From NCBI GenBank assembly GCA_013330155.1, contig DUIU01000188.1, positions 1 to 5,014 on the forward strand: a stretch of DNA of 5,014 nucleotides, written 5' to 3'. This document shows, one piece after another, positions 1 to 5,014 of the stretch. Position numbers and translations under genes: made by a program. Below the pieces are notes generated by a model. The model was not told where the DNA came from. It did no database searches and saw nothing but the letters and a program-made list of their open reading frames with translations. Source of the stretch: Candidatus Poseidonia sp. (GTDB lineage Archaea > Thermoplasmatota > Poseidoniia > Poseidoniales > Poseidoniaceae). How positions within the stretch are numbered: the first letter of the stretch is position 1; each line of letters starts with the position of its first letter.

Positions 1-928
1 CGACAAAATGAACGAAGGCGATCGTTCCAGCATGCACGAAGCCATGGAGCAGCAGAGCATTTCGATTTCAAAAGCGGGCATCAACGCAAGTTTGCGAACC
101 CGGTGCGCTGTTTTGGCTGCTGCCAACCCGACCAGTGGACGCTTCCAACCGGTGAGCGATGTCCCGTTTACTTCGCAAATCAACCTCGCACCGCCCCTGA
201 TTTCACGTTTTGACATCATTTGGTTGCTAACCGACACTCCTGACGATTCTCGCGATGAAAAGATCGCCTCGCACATCATCGAAAACCGCCTCAAAGGAAG
301 CAGCGAATTGCTCGTGAAAGAAGGGACGATTCCCGACCCAACACGCTCTGCGGCTCAACGGAAAGATGCCAAGAAGGTGGATGGGAAATACGAGATTTTG
401 CCTCGCGACCTTTTGCGAAAATACGTGGCCTATTCCAAGCGAACCTTCCATCCCAAACTGGATGACGAAGCAAGAGCAAAAATCGTGGCCTATTACGTTG
501 AAACCCGGAAGAGCGGGGGCGATTCCGAAGACAGCGTGGCCATCACGGCGCGTTCTCTTGAAGCACTTTCACGGTTGGCGGAGGCCAGTGCACGCATTCG
601 TCTCTCCGACAAGGCCACGGCCGATGACGCTGACCGAGCCATTCGTCTAACCAAGTTGTGGCGGCTCGAACTCATGGGCGAGAACTTTGACCTGACCACC
701 ATTGAGTCGGGCAAGAAAGGCAAGGTTCGAAATCAAGAGAAACAGATCATCGACATTGTGTCGGTCCAGCAAAACGACTCAGGCACCTCGGCAAATTTAC
801 TCGAGGTCCTCACGGAAGCTGAACGCCGGGACATTCCAAGGAGCAAAGCCGAGGACATCATCGACAAGTTATGCCGGGACGGGCGCATGATGCGACCGTC
901 GGGTTACGATACCCTACAAGTTGTTTGA
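1..928 (+). CDS. mcm: MCM replicative DNA helicase, C-terminal part (5' end outside window)
   Basis: ATP-driven hexameric helicase that unwinds DNA at the archaeal replication fork. The reading frame is open to the left edge (first full codon at base 2, Asp-Lys-Met), so the N-terminal domain, Walker A and most of the Walker B motif are missing only because the window starts here. Numbering from the Met at base 8: the presensor-1 beta-hairpin SISKAGI carries its DNA-contacting Lys22 (bases 71-73); sensor 1 is Asn40 in LAAANP; the arginine finger is Arg67 in LISRFD; sensor 2 is Arg182 in AITARSLEAL. Spacing from Walker B to these residues closely follows my recollection of Sulfolobus MCM. After a charged linker, about residues 240-306 look like the usual C-terminal winged helix, ending in a KLCRDGRMMRPSGYDTLQVV-type wing. 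No intein is seen in this part. A charged stretch at about residues 92-130 (between the arginine finger and LRKY) seems somewhat long. Identity is very secure. Confidence 0.97.
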   Translation, partial: DKMNEGDRSSMHEAMEQQSISISKAGINASLRTRCAVLAAANPTSGRFQPVSDVPFTSQINLAPPLISRFDIIWLLTDTPDDSRDEKIASHIIENRLKGSSELLVKEGTIPDPTRSAAQRKDAKKVDGKYEILPRDLLRKYVAYSKRTFHPKLDDEARAKIVAYYVETRKSGGDSEDSVAITARSLEALSRLAEASARIRLSDKATADDADRAIRLTKLWRLELMGENFDLTTIESGKKGKVRNQEKQIIDIVSVQQNDSGTSANLLEVLTEAERRDIPRSKAEDIIDKLCRDGRMMRPSGYDTLQVV

Positions 929-970
929 GTTTCAATCAAGGGTTGTGCTCATGAAGGGTGAGCGCTTCGC
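929..970 (+). promoter_or_regulatory. mcm-gatE intergenic gap with Shine-Dalgarno-like site
   Basis: This 42-nt gap is the longest non-coding stretch in the window. GGTGA at 957-961 matches the archaeal anti-Shine-Dalgarno (complement of GGAGGTGA) and lies 9 nt before the ATG at 971, so it supports that start over the in-frame ATG at 977. No clear BRE/TATA pair, oligo-T terminator or hairpin is visible. gatE may therefore be co-transcribed with mcm, but a weak promoter cannot be excluded by eye. Confidence 0.55.
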
Positions 971-2995
971 ATGACCATGGCCGATGAACCTCAGGGTGAT
1001 GTTCACCGTTCTTCGGCCTTGGACCCAGAGCAATTGGGGTTCATGTGCGGCCTTGAAGTTCACCAGCAATTGGCGACCGGCAAACTCCATTCGAGACAAA
1101 GCGGAGAACTCTACGACATCACCATCGACACGCTTCCCGAAGATTGGCCCCGTTTTGAACGCCGCTTGCGAGCGAGCCGGGGTGAAGGCGGGGCGGTTGA
1201 CGTAGCGGCAAGGTTTGAGTCCAAACGCAACCGAACGTTCGTCTACGCACAATCCCCAAATGCCGGTCTCATCGAACTTGACGAACAACCTCCCTTGGCG
1301 TTGGACGAAGATGCCGTGGACATCACGTTGACCGTCGCAGCTTTACTGAATTCAAACCCCGTTTCGCTCATACAAACCATGCGAAAGACGGTCGTTGACG
1401 GTTCCAACACCAGCGGGTTTCAGCGAACCTCACTCATCGCTACTGACGGCGTTCTTGAAACCGAGGGAGGCCCGGTTGGCATTGATGTGGTGTGCCTTGA
1501 GGAAGACAGTGCCCGGAAGTTGGACACCGTGAGTGTTCCTCACGGTCAACAGGTGATTTACAACCTTGACCGCTTGGGATTGCCGTTGATTGAAATCGCG
1601 ACATCGCCAGACGTTGTTTCTCCCGACCATGCTCAAACCACCGCTATGGCGCTGGGGCGTGTCTTGCGCCGTACGAGGCGCGTTCGCCGTGGCCTCGGCA
1701 GCATCCGCCAAGACCTCAACGTCTCCATTGGTGCCGGCGACCGTGTTGAGATCAAAGGGTGCCAAGACCTCAACTGGATTCCCCAAATCATTCGCCTTGA
1801 AATGGCCCGCCAACTTCACTTTTATCGGCTGGCCAACGACCTCAGAAAAGCGTCCAAACTCCCGCCTCTGCCGGCCCACCGAGACCTTGACGACGAGGCC
1901 GTTGAACAAGCCGTTGCTGAGGCTGTAGCCCAATCACTCCCACTTGACCTTCATGACGTTTCGGAAGTCTTTGGAAGCACGCAGTCCGGCATGGTGTCCG
2001 ACGGCCTCTCCAGCGGCTCGATCATGATGGCACTGCCCCTCAATGGCCTTCTTGGACACCTTGGAACAAAAGCCCACGATGATGAGGGAGCCCAACTCCC
2101 TCGACTCGGGCGTGAACTCGCCGGCGCTGCAAAACTGGCCGGCGTCAAAGGCATTTTCCACGCCGATGAACTTCCAGCCTATGGCATAACACAAGAGGAG
2201 GTTGACGGCGTTCGCCAACACCTCAATCTCGGTGAACAGGACGGGTATGTTTTGTGTTGTGCACCAGCATGGCAAGCGAACCTTGCACTGGAGGCCGCCC
2301 TTAACCGCGCCCGCCTTGCTTGGCATCGAATCCCCCAAGAAGTTCGAAACGTTGTGGTGAAGAAAGGCGCACCGGAAGACGGAACCACTTCCCCCATGCG
2401 CCCACTACCAGGGCGCTCGCGGATGTATCCCGAGACGGACGTTCCCCCCCAGCGCTTGACTTCTGGGAAATGGGAGGGCGTGGTCAAAGATTTGCCCATG
2501 TCGGACGGACAACGTTCAGAGCGTTTGTCCACCTATGGGATGTCGGTTGACCAGTCCGAGCAACTTCTCGCGCGAGAACTCGATGACCTGTTTTGCGACC
2601 ATGCTGCAGAACTGCCATCGAAGGCTTGGGCTGCTCTTTTGTTGAACCACGACACCGAATCGCCGAAGACGCTTGCCAACATTCTCACGCTACGTGAGGA
2701 AGGCGCCCTTGCTCGAGACCATGTCGAGGGCGTGGTTGAAGCCCATCGTGGGCGAGAGGTCGGACTTGAAGCCCTTCGCCAACATTGCCTCGAACATGAC
2801 CTCGCACCAGCTGACATTGGTGGCTTAGAAGAAGTGATTCAAGGCATCGTCAATGAACGCCTGACCTTTGTCCAAGAACGAGGCATGGGAGCCATGGGTC
2901 CATTGATGGGAGTTGTTATGCAGGCGGCCGGCGGTGCTGATGGAAAGGAAGTGAGTGCCTTGTTGCGGGCCGCTATTCAGGCCGTATTGGAGTGA
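971..2995 (+). CDS. gatE: Glutamyl-tRNA(Gln) amidotransferase subunit E
   Basis: GatE with GatD converts misacylated Glu-tRNA(Gln) to Gln-tRNA(Gln) in the cytoplasm. GatE binds the tRNA and phosphorylates the glutamyl group with ATP, while GatD supplies ammonia from asparagine or glutamine. The 674-aa protein is complete and slightly longer than the roughly 620-640 aa I recall for the family. Visible blocks in order: GLEVHQQL (27-34, catalytic-core Glu29/His31), ELDEQPP (102-108), a block from TMRKTVVDGSN to TSLIATDG (136-160), LEEDSARKL (176-184), LDRLGLPLIEIATSPDV (199-215), GLGSIRQDLNVSI (241-253), a GAD/AspRS-like insertion with DVSEVF (329-334) and GIFHADELPAYGIT (394-407) that distinguishes GatE from GatB, then MRPLPGRSRMYPETDVPP (476-493), a helical domain, and a GatB/YqeY-type tail with ERGMGAMGPLMG (636-647). 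Start chosen from GGTGA at 957-961. The usual cysteines near KLHSRQSGEL (38-47) are absent. GatD is not in the window. Confidence 0.97.
   Translation: MTMADEPQGDVHRSSALDPEQLGFMCGLEVHQQLATGKLHSRQSGELYDITIDTLPEDWPRFERRLRASRGEGGAVDVAARFESKRNRTFVYAQSPNAGLIELDEQPPLALDEDAVDITLTVAALLNSNPVSLIQTMRKTVVDGSNTSGFQRTSLIATDGVLETEGGPVGIDVVCLEEDSARKLDTVSVPHGQQVIYNLDRLGLPLIEIATSPDVVSPDHAQTTAMALGRVLRRTRRVRRGLGSIRQDLNVSIGAGDRVEIKGCQDLNWIPQIIRLEMARQLHFYRLANDLRKASKLPPLPAHRDLDDEAVEQAVAEAVAQSLPLDLHDVSEVFGSTQSGMVSDGLSSGSIMMALPLNGLLGHLGTKAHDDEGAQLPRLGRELAGAAKLAGVKGIFHADELPAYGITQEEVDGVRQHLNLGEQDGYVLCCAPAWQANLALEAALNRARLAWHRIPQEVRNVVVKKGAPEDGTTSPMRPLPGRSRMYPETDVPPQRLTSGKWEGVVKDLPMSDGQRSERLSTYGMSVDQSEQLLARELDDLFCDHAAELPSKAWAALLLNHDTESPKTLANILTLREEGALARDHVEGVVEAHRGREVGLEALRQHCLEHDLAPADIGGLEEVIQGIVNERLTFVQERGMGAMGPLMGVVMQAAGGADGKEVSALLRAAIQAVLE
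2989..2995 (+). promoter_or_regulatory. Shine-Dalgarno for the propeller gene, overlapping the gatE stop codon
   Basis: GGAGTGA includes the gatE stop codon TGA (2993-2995) and sits 7 nt before the ATG at 3003. It resembles the archaeal consensus GGAGGTGA with one base missing. The spacing selects 3003 as the start rather than the in-frame ATG at 2955, and it implies that the two genes are translated from one message, with ribosomes ending gatE close to the next start. Confidence 0.7.
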
Positions 2996-3002
2996 ACGAC
3001 GC

Positions 3003-3068
3003 ATGAGGCGTTCACTGATTTTCTTTGTCGGCCTCTTCCTCTTTTTTTTCACACCCTATGCCTCGGCG
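3003..3068 (+). other. Signal peptide coding region
   Basis: Encodes residues 1-22 of the propeller protein: two arginines, a core rich in Phe and Leu, and the small-residue motif Ala20-Ser21-Ala22 before the predicted cleavage. There is no Cys after the cleavage site, so it is not a lipoprotein signal, and there is no Tat-type twin-arginine consensus beyond the Arg-Arg at positions 2-3. If translation began at 2955, the signal would gain 16 polar residues and be less typical. Confidence 0.8.
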
Positions 3069-4667
3069 GCAACGTGGTCACCGGCTTGGGAGCAAGACGT
3101 CGGGCCAGGATACATCACCACTTCACCTGTATCGGATGGTGAACACGTCTATGTTCGCACCTCTGGATTTTGGACGGGTGAAGAGCGGCCAGAAGTGAAA
3201 GCATTCACTCACGAGGGGGTGCCAAAATGGACTCGCGTCAGCCCGAACACCGTCCAACATGATATGTCTCCTCTCCTCCTCGTGGAGGCCGGTAATGGGG
3301 CCTGTGGCCAATGGCCTGAACTGTTGTTGGTCGGCTGGGCCAACGGTGATTTTACAGCGCTTCATCCGTCGAATGGCACCTTGGTTTGGCAGGTCAACAC
3401 CACCGTGAAGGCTTGGGGGATCACCGGTGCCTCAATGATTGATGCAGACAACGTGGTCGTTCCAACTCGGGATGGTTTGATGCAGCTTTGCTTGGCCAAC
3501 GGCCAGATAAATTTTGAAGTTCAATTGAGCTATGCTTGGCGAAACGGTGTGGCGAAGCAGGGAGAAACGTACTGGGTTGGAAGTGAAACAGGGACGCTAT
3601 GGGGCGTTCACAGCAATGGAACCGTCACCTCATCCGTGAATCTTTCAGGAGCCCTGCGCCATGCACCTTTGGTGGTTGACCACCGATTATTACTTCACGT
3701 GCAGGAAGCCGCATCAAGCTCCCTCTATGTCTACAACACCACCGCCGCTTCTCTTGAGCGCATCGCCAAGCTCGGTGGCTCTCCAGCCGTTCCATTGCAG
3801 CTCGACCAAACCTTCGTGTTCGGTGATAGTCAAGGCCTCACGACTGTTCGTTGTGGCCAGCAATGCCTCATTGTGGACTCGTTGCCTACCTGGGTCAACG
3901 GGGAAATGGCCATCGTTTCTGGAAACCAGGTTTTCGCCCCCGTGAACACGCTTGAAGGTGGGTGGCTAACGGCTCAGCTCAATGAAACAGGTGAATTTGC
4001 AAATGTGGAGCAATTCCGAACGCCGTACGATGGATACGGCACATCGGCACCAATCGAATCATCGTCGATGCTGTACCTCGGAAACGATGCAGGCGTCTTG
4101 ATGGCCTTTGAACGTGAAGAAACGATGATGCAGCCGGAAATTGAAGCGAGTGGCTTGGAGGGCGCGGCTCTCCTGGGCGTCATCGGCATTGCCTTGGTTT
4201 TGGCAGGTTCTGCTGCCATGGCAAAGCGAAGTCGAATGAACGAGGCTTGGGGCCTTCTTTCTTTTTCGGCTTTGGTGGTCGCGCTTCTCATGCTGCCCGA
4301 TGTTTCCAACGCTTGGAACGACCTGCTCACCGAACCACCCTCAAATCCTCCCGAAGAAGAGTGGGACCTTTCGTGGCCAGAGGCTTGGATGGACACCCAA
4401 GTCGTGGTGTTCGAACTCCCTGAAGAAACCGTGACGGTAGGCGGCCTTGAGGGCCACACGACGGTTTGGAGTCTGACGCAAGATGCCGCCTCGCAATCTG
4501 AGATCATCTTGCTGACCGAAGACACGAGCCTCGGCCTCTACCTTCTCTCAATCAACGGGACCAGCGCTAGCGGGTGGGAATACGCCATCAATGGGGAGCG
4601 TGGTAATTATGCAATCGATGTCGCCGCCATTGAATCAACCCTCGTCTTGCGTTGGAGTCTTGCCTAA
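3003..4667 (+). CDS. Exported PQQ-like beta-propeller protein with membrane hairpin and C-terminal DUF4430-like domain
   Basis: A 554-aa protein that I do not recognise as a named gene. Residues 1-22 form a Sec signal peptide (MRRS, a Phe/Leu-rich core, then ASA cleavage before Ala23). Residues about 23-375 show repeated PQQ/WD-like blade patterns: runs of hydrophobic strand, a Gly-Asp/Asn-Gly turn, and closings such as NGTLVWQVNTT (124-134). Two hydrophobic helices follow, at about 385-407 and 414-431, joined by a positive loop KRSR. By the positive-inside rule this places the propeller and the C-terminus both outside the cell. Residues about 465-554 resemble DUF4430: an early strand VVVFELP, then GLYLLSINGT (511-520), SGWEYAINGE (522-531) and a final VLRWSLA, matching the family pattern of SI-G, GW-Y-VNG and a last W-Y strand. 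Four cysteines (101, 163, 284, 288) could form disulfides. It starts 7 nt after gatE and ends 3 nt before an ECF S-component-like gene, so a role in capturing or presenting a small cofactor to that transporter is inferred. The propeller could instead bind a polymer or scaffold a complex. Gene call is firm, function is not. Confidence 0.88.
   Translation: MRRSLIFFVGLFLFFFTPYASAATWSPAWEQDVGPGYITTSPVSDGEHVYVRTSGFWTGEERPEVKAFTHEGVPKWTRVSPNTVQHDMSPLLLVEAGNGACGQWPELLLVGWANGDFTALHPSNGTLVWQVNTTVKAWGITGASMIDADNVVVPTRDGLMQLCLANGQINFEVQLSYAWRNGVAKQGETYWVGSETGTLWGVHSNGTVTSSVNLSGALRHAPLVVDHRLLLHVQEAASSSLYVYNTTAASLERIAKLGGSPAVPLQLDQTFVFGDSQGLTTVRCGQQCLIVDSLPTWVNGEMAIVSGNQVFAPVNTLEGGWLTAQLNETGEFANVEQFRTPYDGYGTSAPIESSSMLYLGNDAGVLMAFEREETMMQPEIEASGLEGAALLGVIGIALVLAGSAAMAKRSRMNEAWGLLSFSALVVALLMLPDVSNAWNDLLTEPPSNPPEEEWDLSWPEAWMDTQVVVFELPEETVTVGGLEGHTTVWSLTQDAASQSEIILLTEDTSLGLYLLSINGTSASGWEYAINGERGNYAIDVAAIESTLVLRWSLA
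4395..4664 (+). other. DUF4430-like (transcobalamin C-terminal-like) domain
   Basis: Encodes about residues 465-554 of the propeller protein. The recognisable core is a Y-L-L-S-I-N-G strand, then a short turn into G-W-E-Y-A-I-N-G-E, then a last strand with Trp551. The usual Gly-Asp before the final strand is replaced by Glu-Ser-Thr. In known members this small beta-rich domain occurs in extracellular proteins and in the C-terminal part of cobalamin carriers. Assignment is by eye from the motif pattern and needs a profile search. Confidence 0.7.
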
Positions 4668-4670
4668 GGG

Positions 4671-5014
4671 GTGGCAACCCTCAAGGCTGTCATCCTTGTC
4701 GGAGGGGTTATGTTCCAAGCGTTGGGGGTGCACGGACCGGAGCTCTCTCCCCTCGGCTCAATGCTGTTGGACATCGCTTTGGTCTCCGCTGCTTTTGCGT
4801 TCCTCCTCTCTGCACCGCGGGCAAACCGTATGACGGCTGCCATGCTGCTGACCATGGTGTTGGCGACGACTGCGCTTAGGGTCGTGATGCAACCCTTGCC
4901 CAACGTCCAACCGGTCACGGTTGCAGCGTTGTTGGTGGGGGCTCATCTTGGGGCAAAGCGAGGGGCAGCTTTCGCCATTCTCGTCACGCTTCTGTCCAAC
5001 CTTCTCATCAGCCA
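4671..5014 (+). CDS. ECF transporter S-component-like membrane protein (3' end outside window)
   Basis: The N-terminal 114 residues of a multi-pass membrane protein, probably the substrate-binding S subunit of an energy-coupling factor vitamin/cofactor importer. Hydrophobic segments lie at about residues 4-19, 30-47, 52-70, 76-90 and 93-112. The most telling block is ALRVVMQPLPNVQPVTVAAL (61-80) followed by LVGAHLGAKRGAAFAILVTLLSNLLIS (81-107). This resembles S components of the substrate-unknown/DUF6580-like group, in which a P-N-x-x-P-x-T helix is followed by a G-x-x-x-G-x-x-x-G helix and then by a G-P-W-x-x-x-Q motif, which here would lie beyond the edge. GTG at 4671 is chosen because no other start precedes it after the TAA at 4665 and because it keeps the first membrane helix. 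ATG at 4710 would remove most of that helix. No good Shine-Dalgarno is placed before GTG: GGAG at 4654-4657 is 13 nt away, so coupling to the upstream gene is likely. It could be another small-membrane-protein family. Confidence 0.78.
   Translation, partial: MATLKAVILVGGVMFQALGVHGPELSPLGSMLLDIALVSAAFAFLLSAPRANRMTAAMLLTMVLATTALRVVMQPLPNVQPVTVAALLVGAHLGAKRGAAFAILVTLLSNLLIS

Noticed and set aside
1..120. Possible intein insertion in MCM
   Set aside because: Archaeal MCM genes sometimes carry inteins, but the visible helicase motifs follow each other with normal spacing.
951..974. Seven-codon ORF ATGAAGGGTGAG...TGA that overlaps the gatE start as ATGA
   Set aside because: It contains the gatE Shine-Dalgarno and has no ribosome site of its own; short enough to occur by chance.
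1430..1933. Minus-strand ORF of 167 codons within gatE
   Set aside because: The sense frame encodes highly conserved GatE motifs throughout; the antisense translation shows no family pattern.
2443..2450. Run of C in gatE as a possible frameshift
   Set aside because: The conserved YPETDVPP motif and the frame after it continue uninterrupted, so no frameshift is present.
2955..3002. Upstream in-frame ATG for the propeller gene
   Set aside because: It lies within gatE, lacks a well-placed Shine-Dalgarno, and would put 16 extra residues before a canonical signal peptide.
3974..4525. Minus-strand ORF of 183 codons opposite the propeller gene
   Set aside because: Low-complexity Ser/Pro/Arg-rich translation typical of a shadow frame, with no ribosome site or recognised motif.
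4710..4712. Alternative ATG start for the S-component gene
   Set aside because: GGAGGGG is only 2 nt upstream, too close to act, and starting here would remove most of the first membrane helix.
4664..4918. Minus-strand ORF opposite the S-component gene
   Set aside because: The plus-strand frame encodes regular hydrophobic helices with a recognisable ECF-like block; this is its complement.

Overview
This window most likely comes from an archaeal genome, probably a marine Euryarchaeon of the Candidatus Poseidoniales (Marine Group II) type or a relative. The archaeal assignment is well supported: the window holds the C-terminal half of an MCM replicative helicase and a complete GatE, the archaea-specific glutamyl-tRNA(Gln) amidotransferase subunit. 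The narrower placement is inference from moderate GC, very tight gene packing, bacterial-like codon use and an abundance of secreted beta-propeller-type protein. All four genes are on the + strand and the window is almost entirely coding.

Layout: (1) 1-928, 3' part of mcm, covering everything after the Walker B motif through the C-terminal winged helix. (2) 929-970, a 42-nt gap that ends in a Shine-Dalgarno-like GGTGA. (3) 971-2995, complete gatE (674 aa). (4) 3003-4667, a 554-aa exported, membrane-anchored protein with an N-terminal signal peptide, a PQQ-like beta-propeller, a two-helix membrane hairpin and a C-terminal domain that resembles DUF4430 (the transcobalamin C-terminal-like fold). 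(5) 4671-5014, the 5' part of a multi-pass membrane protein that resembles an energy-coupling factor (ECF) transporter S component. It is cut off by the window end. No tRNA, rRNA, CRISPR array, insertion sequence or convincing terminator was seen.

The first two genes are housekeeping: DNA unwinding, and Gln-tRNA formation by the indirect route. The last two form a separate functional unit. DUF4430 proteins and ECF S components are recurrent neighbours in bacteria, where they are thought to take up a cobalamin-like or other small cofactor. Here an archaeon appears to have fused the DUF4430-like domain to an extracellular beta-propeller by a membrane hairpin and placed it 3 nt upstream of the S component. 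This propeller/hairpin/DUF4430 plus S-component pair is the most interesting part of the window. Its substrate is unknown and the ECF ATPase and T subunits, if present, would lie beyond the right edge.
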